From Candidatus Thorarchaeota archaeon MP11T_1 (GTDB taxonomy: Archaea; Asgardarchaeota; Thorarchaeia; Thorarchaeales; Thorarchaeaceae), in the NCBI GenBank assembly GCA_002825515.1, contig PJET01000061.1, positions 1 through 10,798 of the forward strand: DNA of 10,798 nt, read 5' to 3'. The notes under the pieces are model-generated. The model searched no databases and was not told the origin of the DNA. It was given only the letters and a program-made list of their open reading frames with translations. Below are positions 1-6,562 of the stretch, one piece after another. Both the position numbers and the translations under genes were made by a program. The stretch's first letter is position 1. Every line of letters starts with the position of its first letter.

Positions 1-510
1 TGGACTGCTTCAATCAGCGTCTTTGCACTGTGGATGATTTATTCGTACATTTACGTGAACCGCATAGATTATTCTCTGGCTAGCTGGGAGGGTGGAGTCA
101 GTCCAGAAATCTATGTTCGTAAAGGAATCATTACAGTTACTCAGAAACATGTTCCCTTCCGTACTATCACGCATGTAAAGACTACTCGGGGAGTCTTCGA
201 CAGATTGTTTGGAATTGGGACCATTCAGGTAGAAACTGCAGCAAAATCGCAGACAGCACAGGGTGGAGGATTTGTTGCTCTAATATTGCAGAAATTGATG
301 AGCGGCGGTGCTGCAGAAGAGAACATTGAGGGTGTGAAATTTCACGAGGAACTTCGAGATTTTATCCTGAGAGAGTTACGGGGCTTCACAAGTAAGCCAA
401 TATCTAATGTTCCAAGTAGGATTCATGCTCCAGGGAAGAGCATATTCAATCAGGAAACGCTTCAGGCATTCATGGAGATCAGGGACGAGCTCAGAGTTAC
501 AAGGAAATAA
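1..510 (+). CDS. Bacterial-PH-domain (bPH2/YdbT-type) membrane protein, 5' partial
   Basis: The reading frame is open from the first base, so the true start lies upstream; 169 codons are visible. The first ~18 residues are hydrophobic (SISVFALWMIYSYIYV), the end of a membrane segment. A soluble domain follows with the usual bPH2/DUF304 run: an aromatic strand (YSLASWEGG), a strand with IYVRKGIITVTQKHVPF, then ITHVKTTRGVFDRLFGIGTIQVET, where the 'R-x3-D-R-L-F-G-I-G-T-I' turn is characteristic. The C-terminal ~60 residues are helical and charged (HEELRDFILRELRGF, later ETLQAFMEIRDELR). Family members sit in the membrane with a PH-like fold facing the cytoplasm; their ligand is mostly unknown. 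A microprotein gene follows 18 bases later and probably shares the transcript. The family call is confident, the role is not. Confidence 0.8.
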   Translation, partial: WTASISVFALWMIYSYIYVNRIDYSLASWEGGVSPEIYVRKGIITVTQKHVPFRTITHVKTTRGVFDRLFGIGTIQVETAAKSQTAQGGGFVALILQKLMSGGAAEENIEGVKFHEELRDFILRELRGFTSKPISNVPSRIHAPGKSIFNQETLQAFMEIRDELRVTRK

Positions 511-528
511 CGGAGGTGGAAGAAGAGA

Positions 529-621
529 GTGGATCTAAGTAGGATTCTTATAGTTGTTGTTGGAATAATCCTCTTCATTATAGCTCTGGTCGGATATCTG
601 CTGATGTCAGGAATGCTCTGA
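529..621 (+). CDS. 30-residue single-span membrane microprotein
   Basis: This is a short GTG-start frame. It encodes VDLSRI, a continuous hydrophobic stretch (residues ~5-26: RILIVVVGIILFIIALVGYL) and a short tail ending LLMSGML before TGA. A strong ribosome site, GGAGGTG at 512-518, lies 10 bases before the start. The frame fills nearly the whole gap between the PH-domain gene (stop at 510) and the stop of the minus-strand TIM-barrel gene (624). One transmembrane helix with almost no soluble part suggests a small membrane subunit or partner, plausibly of the PH-domain protein just upstream. I do not recognise a family. The ribosome site and the hydrophobic coherence argue for a real gene; its length keeps confidence moderate. 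Confidence 0.55.
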   Translation: MDLSRILIVVVGIILFIIALVGYLLMSGML

Positions 622-623
622 AC

Positions 624-1475
624 TCACAGGTCCAGCTTCAGCATATCCATGAGTCGTCCCAAGCTCATTAGACTGTGATGAGCAGCCTCTCTAGGTCGGA
701 CCTCAAAGACATATTGTGGTTTGGTTTTTAGTCCTTCGAGAAGGCGGAGGACTCTCTCAAAGTCTAAGATCCCTTCACCCACGATTTGGTGACTTTTGAG
801 AACTGGGTGAGAATCATGAATGTGAACGACCTCAATCGCGCTCTTGTGTTGTTGGAAGAAATTCCAATCCGATTCATTCATTCTGAAGTTCCTTTCGAAA
901 AGCTTTGGTATATCAAGACAGAGCTTCAGTCCTGTAGGAAATAGGCGTTGGAGAATATCACAGACAATAGGAGTCCAGTTAACATTCTCAAGCACTATGG
1001 TGACATTCGGCTTAGCGTGTTCGATGAGTTCGATTAGATTTTCTCGAAGAGTTGTGATGTATGATTCTGCATAGACATCACTGAAATCATCTCTTTCTAC
1101 ACCAGCCTTTCTAAAGGTTGGAGGTGTACCTGCATGAACCACAACATTGGTGGGTTTCACGCTAACCTCCCGGGCAAGGTTGATAACATGCTTGAAGTAC
1201 TTCAATATCCCTTCTCGGACGGGAGGATATGTACTGAACAGGCTCACATCGTCTCCAGGTGCATGGAAGCCCCATTCAATGGAGAGGTCTCGCGAGAGTT
1301 CTCTCAATCTAGCTCTCTCTTCTGTGGATATCTTTTCGGGAGAGAATGTTGGGACACCAAAGTCAGGAACTATCCCGGTCCAGTCATTTGCAGCAGCATA
1401 CCTAATTGCGTCTTCGAGAGAATTATCGTATATCACATGGTAAGCTCGGCGTGTTGGCAATCGCATGATTTCCAT
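624..1475 (-). CDS. Sugar phosphate isomerase/epimerase-like TIM-barrel protein (AP endonuclease family 2 fold)
   Basis: This 283-residue protein has the xylose-isomerase-like TIM-barrel plan. Candidate metal ligands sit at the ends of successive strands: His71 (FHAP), His114 (VVVHAGTPP), Glu163 (VLENVNW), Asp188 (CLDIPK), His218/His220 (VVHIHDSHP), His229 near GEGILDF, and Glu258 (FEVRP). Members isomerise or epimerise sugars, cut abasic DNA, or act on hydroxypyruvate or inosose; the substrate cannot be read from the sequence. The 'GEGxLDF' and 'HxHD' motifs fit the isomerase branch better than endonuclease IV, which carries more metal ligands. It begins 22 bases after the dihydropyrimidinase stop, on the same strand, so it is probably co-transcribed. 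Two methionines (residues 1 and 4) are possible starts; the ribosome site before the first is weak (AAAGG). A role in nucleoside or hydantoin catabolism is inference only. Confidence 0.8.
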   Translation of the reverse strand: MEIMRLPTRRAYHVIYDNSLEDAIRYAAANDWTGIVPDFGVPTFSPEKISTEERARLRELSRDLSIEWGFHAPGDDVSLFSTYPPVREGILKYFKHVINLAREVSVKPTNVVVHAGTPPTFRKAGVERDDFSDVYAESYITTLRENLIELIEHAKPNVTIVLENVNWTPIVCDILQRLFPTGLKLCLDIPKLFERNFRMNESDWNFFQQHKSAIEVVHIHDSHPVLKSHQIVGEGILDFERVLRLLEGLKTKPQYVFEVRPREAAHHSLMSLGRLMDMLKLDL

Positions 1476-1497
1476 TTCCTTTTCGCATGTTCAGGGT

Positions 1498-2889
1498 TTA
1501 GAGTGTCCCATAGGGTTTTCTCTTCAGGAACTTGCCGTGACCGACCTCTCCTACGAATTTCCCGTCCTCTGCAACTACCTTACCTCTAGAGATTGTGACT
1601 GTGGGATAACCTGTGAGATTCCAACCCTCAAACGGGTTCCAGTCACAGTTTGTCTGAAGGTTCTCAGCTTTGATGGTGACTTTCTTTTCTGGGTCAAAGA
1701 CCACTAAATCTGCATCACTTCCTATAGCTATTGTGCCTTTCTCAGGATACATGCCGAACAGCTTGGCGGGGTTGGTGCTGACAAGTGAAACAATTTGGTT
1801 CACCGAGAATCCTCGTTTCCCAACACCTTCTGTATACATGAGTGGCACCATGGTTTCAACACCAGGCATTCCAAATGGAATCTTTCTGAAGTCGCCGTTC
1901 CAAGCAGCCTTCTGCTTGGTGTCAAATGTGCAGGTATCTGTAGCTACTATATGTACTTCACCATTGGCGAGGCCTTTCCATAGACGATCGCTATCGTGCG
2001 GTTTCTTGATTTGAGGACATGTGGCATAGAGATGACCATTTTCGCCCTTGAAGACCTCATCATCCAGCAACAGGTATTGAGGACAAGTTTCGGCATACAC
2101 ATCCACTCCACGGTTTCTAGCAGCAGCTACTGCATCTGCGCCTTCTCCCGTAGACATATGCACAATGTAGAGTCTGCCACCAGTGACCTCGGCCCATTTG
2201 ATTGCCCTGATGATAGCCTCCTCTTCGGTGTAGCAGGGTCTGGAGAGGGTATGCCCGTATGCCCCCCACTTCTCCTTTTCCTTTCCGTACCTTTCAATTA
2301 ACAAATCCAAGACATCGACACTCTCAGCATGCACTCCGATATGACCACCCAGTTTGGATGTTTCCTCAAGTGCACTGAAGAGCATACCATCGTCTGCCAT
2401 CCAGCCCTCATTCTTGTATATCATAAACATCTTGAAAGTTGGTATCCCATACTCAATTATTTTCATAATCTCTGCTTGTGTCTGAGGAGTCCAGTCTGTT
2501 ATTGCTGCATGGAGCCCATAGTCAACACACACATTCGGGTCAGCCTCAGCTCTTCTAGCCTCCACAGCTTCCATGATTGGATGCCCCTTTGTTTGAATAG
2601 CAAAGTCAAGTATTGTGGTCACACCACCACATGCAGCAGCCTTTGTACCATTCTCGAAGTCATCAGCAGAAACAGTTCCTGAGAATGGAAGTTGAAAGTG
2701 GACATGAACATCTATGCCACCAGGAAAAACATACTTCCCTTTTGCATCGACCACCACAGTGTCAGGTCCTGGATCAAGATCTGTCCCAAGACTTGATATT
2801 TTTCCAGCCCTGACTCCAACATCAGCAGTATAGATGTCAGCCGCAGTCACAACATTACCGTGTTTGACGATGAGATCTAGCTCGGACAT
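1498..2889 (-). CDS. hydA: Dihydropyrimidinase / D-hydantoinase
   Basis: This cyclic amidohydrolase opens dihydrouracil or dihydrothymine to the N-carbamoyl-beta-amino acid, the second step of reductive pyrimidine catabolism. From the chosen start it has 463 residues, the family's normal length. The binuclear metal centre is complete: His62 and His64 (GGIDVHVHF), Lys153 in TFKMFMIYKN (normally carboxylated), His187 (VHAES), His244 (YIVHMSTGEGA) and Asp318. A conserved substrate tyrosine lies in MIYKN. The loop after Asp318 reads ATDTCTFDTKQK, where many homologues have Asp-His-Cys, so the His is Thr here. An upstream in-frame ATG (2925) would add 12 residues, but GGAGG lies 7 bases before the ATG at 2889, matching where homologues begin (MSELDLIVKHG). 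It is divergent from the ureidopropionase gene and leads a two-gene operon with the TIM-barrel gene. Some family members prefer hydantoins; the neighbours favour dihydropyrimidines. Confidence 0.93.
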   Translation of the reverse strand: MSELDLIVKHGNVVTAADIYTADVGVRAGKISSLGTDLDPGPDTVVVDAKGKYVFPGGIDVHVHFQLPFSGTVSADDFENGTKAAACGGVTTILDFAIQTKGHPIMEAVEARRAEADPNVCVDYGLHAAITDWTPQTQAEIMKIIEYGIPTFKMFMIYKNEGWMADDGMLFSALEETSKLGGHIGVHAESVDVLDLLIERYGKEKEKWGAYGHTLSRPCYTEEEAIIRAIKWAEVTGGRLYIVHMSTGEGADAVAAARNRGVDVYAETCPQYLLLDDEVFKGENGHLYATCPQIKKPHDSDRLWKGLANGEVHIVATDTCTFDTKQKAAWNGDFRKIPFGMPGVETMVPLMYTEGVGKRGFSVNQIVSLVSTNPAKLFGMYPEKGTIAIGSDADLVVFDPEKKVTIKAENLQTNCDWNPFEGWNLTGYPTVTISRGKVVAEDGKFVGEVGHGKFLKRKPYGTL

Positions 2890-2896
2890 CGGAAGT

Positions 2897-2901
2897 CCTC
2901 C
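2897..2901 (-). promoter_or_regulatory. Ribosome binding site fixing the dihydropyrimidinase start
   Basis: GGAGG on the minus strand ends 7 bases before ATG 2889. The in-frame upstream ATG at 2925 has no comparable site, so the shorter protein is preferred. Confidence 0.7.
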
Positions 2902-2985
2902 GCAAACTGATGCAAAACTCGCCATAAATCGCTTTGGGAAATGCCTATTAGATGAGAGAAGACCAGTTCAATTCCTCAAGAATCT

Positions 2986-2993
2986 GGAGTGAT
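2986..2993 (+). promoter_or_regulatory. Ribosome binding site favouring a TTG start for beta-ureidopropionase
   Basis: GGAGTGAT resembles the archaeal GGAGGTGAT ribosome site and lies 4 bases before TTG 2998 (8 bases counted from its GGAG core). The GTG at 2989, three codons upstream, overlaps the site itself and has nothing better before it. Confidence 0.5.
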
Positions 2994-2997
2994 AATA

Positions 2998-3864
2998 TTG
3001 AGAAATGTCCGTATAGGTCTAGTTCAAGCAACTTGGGAAGGTGATGTATCAGACGAAACCGCCATCGAGGAAAACATTGAGAAGATGATTCGAAAGCATG
3101 AGGGATTTGCTACTATTGCGAAACAGCAGGAAGTTCAGATTCTATGTTTTCAGGAATTATTCTATGGACCCTATTTCTGTGCTGAACAAAACAGAAAGTG
3201 GTACAAATATGCTGAACCAATTCCAGGTCCCCTGACTAAACGGATGCAGAAACTTGCTAAAGACAACAAACTGGTTCTAATTGCTCCTATGTATGAGGAA
3301 GAGTTAGTGGGTGTATACTATAATACAGCGATTGTAATTGATTCTGATGGGACATTGTTAGGCAAATTTAGGAAAATGCACATCCCACATCTGGACCCTG
3401 GTTTCTGGGAGAAATTCTATTTTAGACCTGGAAATCTCGGATACCCTGTCTTCAACACATCGGTCGCGAAGATCGGTGTCTATATCTGCTATGACCGTCA
3501 TTTTCCAGAAGGGGCTCGTGCACTTGGATTGAATGGGGCAGAGATAGTCTTCAATCCCTCGGCTACTGTAGCTGGTCTCTCTGAGCACCTCTGGGGTATA
3601 GAACAACCAGCACACGCTGTTGCTAATGGATACTTCATAGCGGCCATAAATCGAGTGGGTGAGGAGCCATGGAAGACTGGTACATTCTACGGTAGTTCAT
3701 ACATTGCAGACCCACGAGGACAAATGATAGTCGAAGGCTCTCGAGATAAGGAAGAGCTTATTGTGGGTGACATTGATCTTGATATGATTCGGGAAGTCCG
3801 AGACACTTGGCAGTTCTTTCGAGACCGTAGACCAGATAGTTATGACGATCTCACCAAGCTATGA
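2998..3864 (+). CDS. Beta-ureidopropionase (carbon-nitrogen hydrolase, nitrilase superfamily)
   Basis: This enzyme would hydrolyse N-carbamoyl-beta-alanine (or N-carbamoyl-beta-aminoisobutyrate) to the beta-amino acid, CO2 and ammonia, the third pathway step. It has 288 residues from TTG 2998, or 291 from GTG 2989. The Glu-Lys-Cys triad is visible: Glu53 (CFQELFYGPYF), Lys126 (KFRKMHIPH) and Cys164 (VYICYDRHFPEGAR). The region after the nucleophile (NPSATVAGLSEHLW, EQPAHAVANGYF, AAINRVG, FYGSSYIADPRG) closely follows ureidopropionases. The 'KMHIPH...EKFYF' segment is also seen in N-carbamoylputrescine amidases, so the substrate rests partly on context. The gene is divergent from dihydropyrimidinase across about 108 bases and convergent with the aminotransferase, the two stops being only 8 bases apart. 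Confidence 0.9.
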   Translation: MRNVRIGLVQATWEGDVSDETAIEENIEKMIRKHEGFATIAKQQEVQILCFQELFYGPYFCAEQNRKWYKYAEPIPGPLTKRMQKLAKDNKLVLIAPMYEEELVGVYYNTAIVIDSDGTLLGKFRKMHIPHLDPGFWEKFYFRPGNLGYPVFNTSVAKIGVYICYDRHFPEGARALGLNGAEIVFNPSATVAGLSEHLWGIEQPAHAVANGYFIAAINRVGEEPWKTGTFYGSSYIADPRGQMIVEGSRDKEELIVGDIDLDMIREVRDTWQFFRDRRPDSYDDLTKL

Positions 3865-3872
3865 CTGATTGC

Positions 3873-5243
3873 TTACAGACCCTTTTCCGCTTTGGCTATA
3901 GCATCATCGAGAATGGAACAGGCCTTGTCAATCTGTTCCTTGGTCAACTCCAGAGGTGGCTGAAGTCGGATCACATTGTTATCGAGCCCACCCTTTCCAA
4001 TGAGGAGTCCCTCTTCTCTACAAACCTCCATAACGGTTAGCATTTCCTGCATAGCTGGCTCCTTTGTTGTTTGGTCACGAACCAATTCTACACCCAACAT
4101 CATACCCTGACCCCGGACATCACCTATCAGTTTGTGGTCCTTTTGAAGTTCATCCAGATTTCTCTTCAGTTGGCCGCCCAACTTTGCAGCCTTATCCAGA
4201 TAGTTCTCTTCCTGTATGATTTCAATCACAGCGACTGCAGCAGCACAGGACAAAGGATTTCCTCCGAAAGTTGCGAATGCATCAGTCACAGTATAGTCAG
4301 CAACAAACTCTGGACGAGAGATGAATCCGCCAATGGGAATTCCACTTCCGAAACCTTTTGCCATTGTGATGATGTCAGGTTCTACTCCAGTGTGTTGTAT
4401 TCCCCACCAATTTCCACCAGTCCGCCCAAAACCAGTCTGAACCTCATCAGAGATGTAGATTCCATTATACTCCTTCACAATTTCACCAACAATCTTGAAG
4501 TATTCAGCTGGGGGTTGGACAATCCCTCCAACTCCTTGGATAGGTTCTGCAATGAATGCAGCAATTGCTTTGTTAGTCTGCGTGCGGATCACTTCTCTTA
4601 GATAGTGAGCACATTCCATATCACATCCCGGATGCTCCTTACCAAAGGGACATCGATAGCAGTACCCATAGGGTGTGAACCGAACTCCGGAGGGGTGTGC
4701 CTCAGGGAAGGTTCGCCACCCTGCGCTAGAGAGTTCACGGGCAAGAGTTGTTCGACCATGATATGCTCTTTGGCATGCAATGATGTATGGATTACCTGTG
4801 TATTTTCGAACCATGGTAAGTGCGGCTTCATTAGCTTCAGAACCACTATTGACAATGAATGAGTGGGTCAAACCCTTGGGGGCTATTTCAGCAAGCTGTT
4901 TCACAAGCACTGCATATGGAATTGTCGAGTAGAGAGAGCTAGTGTACACAAGACGCTCGGCTTGCCATTGGATAGTAGACACATATTTTGGATGATTATA
5001 TCCTGTGATTGTCGTACAGATTCCAGCAAAAAGGTCAATGTACTCTTTCCCTGCAGCGTCTTTCAAAATTGCACCCTCGCCATCAACAAAGAGAACAGGG
5101 TCTTCGTAGTAGTGACCTACCGCAGGTGCGAGGAATTTCTTCTCAATCTCAAGAATCTCTTTTTGGGAGTATTTCCTTGTAAGGTCCTTTGGGACAAGCT
5201 TGTCATTCACCACAATCACCACTTCTGAATTTATGGAACACAC
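3873..5243 (-). CDS. Class III omega-amino acid aminotransferase (beta-alanine/GABA type)
   Basis: This PLP-dependent enzyme probably moves the amino group of beta-alanine or beta-aminoisobutyrate to a keto acid, giving (methyl)malonate semialdehyde. Counting from 5243, it shows the PLP phosphate loop SGSEANE (133-139), YHGRT (161-165), EPIQG (233-237), Asp266 in SDEVQTGFGR and the Schiff-base lysine Lys296 in TMAKGFGSGIPIGG. A four-cysteine insert, Cys195-x2-Cys198-x8-Cys207-x3-Cys211 (PYCYRCPFG...C...C), is shared by a subgroup of these enzymes. The start is uncertain: GTG 5243 has no ribosome site, and in-frame GTGs lie at 5222, 5219, 5213 and 5210. A TATA-like CCATAAATT (minus, 5236-5228) would place transcription near 5206-5210, allowing a leaderless start at 5210 (445 residues). 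The gene is divergent from preA, with a palindrome between them. GABA or ornithine-type substrates are possible; context favours beta-alanine. Confidence 0.88.
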   Translation of the reverse strand: MCSINSEVVIVVNDKLVPKDLTRKYSQKEILEIEKKFLAPAVGHYYEDPVLFVDGEGAILKDAAGKEYIDLFAGICTTITGYNHPKYVSTIQWQAERLVYTSSLYSTIPYAVLVKQLAEIAPKGLTHSFIVNSGSEANEAALTMVRKYTGNPYIIACQRAYHGRTTLARELSSAGWRTFPEAHPSGVRFTPYGYCYRCPFGKEHPGCDMECAHYLREVIRTQTNKAIAAFIAEPIQGVGGIVQPPAEYFKIVGEIVKEYNGIYISDEVQTGFGRTGGNWWGIQHTGVEPDIITMAKGFGSGIPIGGFISRPEFVADYTVTDAFATFGGNPLSCAAAVAVIEIIQEENYLDKAAKLGGQLKRNLDELQKDHKLIGDVRGQGMMLGVELVRDQTTKEPAMQEMLTVMEVCREEGLLIGKGGLDNNVIRLQPPLELTKEQIDKACSILDDAIAKAEKGL

Positions 5244-5255
5244 CGAGGAAACACT

Positions 5256-5275
5256 TCCCTAAAGGCCTTTAGGGA
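5256..5275. promoter_or_regulatory. Perfect 20-bp palindrome, candidate operator in the divergent aminotransferase-preA promoter region
   Basis: TCCCTAAAGGCCTTTAGGGA equals its own reverse complement over all 20 bases. It lies in the 71-base gap between two divergent pathway genes, 13 bases from the outermost aminotransferase start and 39 bases before the preA ATG. Perfect two-fold symmetry in a shared promoter suggests a dimeric repressor or activator site. No regulator gene is in the window. A transcript hairpin in a leader is less likely given the position. Confidence 0.5.
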
Positions 5276-5276
5276 C

Positions 5277-5289
5277 GTAGTATTACTAC
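5277..5289. repeat. 13-bp inverted repeat adjoining the operator candidate
   Basis: GTAGTA-T-TACTAC is a perfect inverted repeat around one central base, starting 2 bases after the 20-bp palindrome. It is 25 bases before the preA ATG and could be part of the promoter core or a second protein site. Its shortness leaves chance possible. Confidence 0.3.
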
Positions 5290-5314
5290 CAAAAAGCTGG
5301 AGGAAGATTCAATC

Positions 5315-6526
5315 ATGTCCTCTAATCAATTGGAAATAGAGTTCGCAGGTATCACTTTCAAAAATCCGTTCATGTTATCGTCTGCACCACCAACAATGGA
5401 TGCTCACCATATCATTAGGGCAGCAAAGTTAGGATGGGGCGGAGCTGTGATGAAAACTGTAACTGAGGAACCCACTGTTGATCCGAGAACTCGATTGGGT
5501 GTTCTGCGTCGAAATGGAAAGGCCATTGGAATGAACAATATTGAGCTACTCTCACGAAAACCTCTTTCGACTTGGACGGATGATTGGATTCCTAGGATAA
5601 AACAAGAGGCGCCTGAGGACTTCGTCTTCGTTGCAAGTATGATGAGTGGACCTGAGCCAGAAGGTTGGACAACACTTGCAGAAACTATGTCACAGACCGG
5701 AGCAGATGCTATTGAGTTAAACGTGTCATGCCCCCACGGTTCGCCGGAGAAACATATGGGAGCATTCATCGGTCAAGATTCTACTCTTGTCGAACGTGTG
5801 ACTCAAGCAGCCAAGAAGGGGACTGACCTACCTATCATCGTGAAGTTGACACCCAATGTGACTGACATTGTACCAATAGCAAAGGCTGCTGCTAAGGGAG
5901 GAGCGGATGCAGTTTCTGCAATCAATACGGTCGAATCACTCATCGGTATTGATATTGAAACAGCGACTCCTCTACCCATTGCATATGGTGTTGACAAGAA
6001 GGAGCAGTTTAGCACCTATGGTGGATTTTGTGGCCCAGCAGTCAAGCCATTGGGACTTCGATTTGTATCTCAGATTGCAAAAGCAATTCCAAATCTTCCA
6101 ATTTCCGGAATAGGTGGAATTGAGAACTGGAGGAACGCTATCGAATATCACATGGTTGGAGCAAGAACCTTGCAGATTTGCACCGCCGTAATGTGGTACG
6201 GCTTCTCGATAATCAAAAACCTCACAAAAGGAGTTGCTGAGTTTTTGGAAAGGAAGAGCTATGGTTCTCTCGAGGATGTCGTAGGTCAAGCACTCCCGAA
6301 AATCACGACTTGGACTGCTCTGAGCAAACTTCCTCCATTAGTTGCTAAGGTGACTGAGAAATGTAGCGGTTGTAAGGACTGTGTCATTGCATGTGCTGAT
6401 GGAGGGTATGTTGCCATTCAGATGAGGGAGAAAAAAGCAATAATCAATCCTGAGAAATGTGATGGTTGTGGACTTTGCTATGTCGTGTGCAGAGATAACG
6501 CGATTGAGTTCGTACATACAAATTGA
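5315..6526 (+). CDS. preA: Dihydropyrimidine dehydrogenase, catalytic FMN/Fe-S subunit (PreA)
   Basis: This subunit would reduce uracil or thymine to the 5,6-dihydro base, the first pathway step. Residues 1 to about 315 are a dihydroorotate-dehydrogenase-like FMN barrel. Residues 342-403 are a ferredoxin domain with two [4Fe-4S] motifs: Cys350-353-356-360 and Cys382-385-388-392. By alignment from memory with mammalian DPD, the pyrimidine-site residues are all kept: Asn75 and Glu77 (NIEL), Asn136 and the catalytic Cys139 (ELNVSCPHG), and Asn204-Thr205 (INTV). Lys177 (VKLTPNVTDI) and GIGGIENW (phosphate side of FMN) are also present. This separates it from true dihydroorotate dehydrogenase. The 403-residue length matches E. 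coli PreA. GGAGG at 5299-5303 lies 11 bases before the ATG. The PreT partner that passes electrons from NAD(P)H is not in the window. mmsA follows after 36 bases, probably in the same operon. Confidence 0.93.
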   Translation: MSSNQLEIEFAGITFKNPFMLSSAPPTMDAHHIIRAAKLGWGGAVMKTVTEEPTVDPRTRLGVLRRNGKAIGMNNIELLSRKPLSTWTDDWIPRIKQEAPEDFVFVASMMSGPEPEGWTTLAETMSQTGADAIELNVSCPHGSPEKHMGAFIGQDSTLVERVTQAAKKGTDLPIIVKLTPNVTDIVPIAKAAAKGGADAVSAINTVESLIGIDIETATPLPIAYGVDKKEQFSTYGGFCGPAVKPLGLRFVSQIAKAIPNLPISGIGGIENWRNAIEYHMVGARTLQICTAVMWYGFSIIKNLTKGVAEFLERKSYGSLEDVVGQALPKITTWTALSKLPPLVAKVTEKCSGCKDCVIACADGGYVAIQMREKKAIINPEKCDGCGLCYVVCRDNAIEFVHTN

Positions 6527-6562
6527 CTGTACGCAAGAATCAAATAGACATCGAGGCGAGTA

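Noticed and set aside
1134..1589. Plus-strand frame over the TIM-barrel and dihydropyrimidinase ends
   Set aside because: It is antisense to two supported genes and shows no coherent domain or ribosome site.
2998..3864. N-carbamoylputrescine amidase (polyamine synthesis) as the identity of this gene
   Set aside because: The KMHIPH...EKFYF stretch fits, but the NPSATVAGLSEHLW region and the pathway neighbours favour beta-ureidopropionase; no agmatine deiminase is nearby.
4071..4601. 176-codon open frame on the plus strand inside the aminotransferase gene
   Set aside because: It is antisense to a well-conserved PLP enzyme, its translation is low-complexity Ser/Thr/Cys-rich without domain features, and it lacks a good ribosome site.
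5315..6526. Dihydroorotate dehydrogenase (pyrimidine biosynthesis) as the identity of this gene
   Set aside because: The C-terminal double [4Fe-4S] domain, the DPD-type pyrimidine-site residues and the catabolic neighbours fit PreA, not a biosynthetic dehydrogenase.
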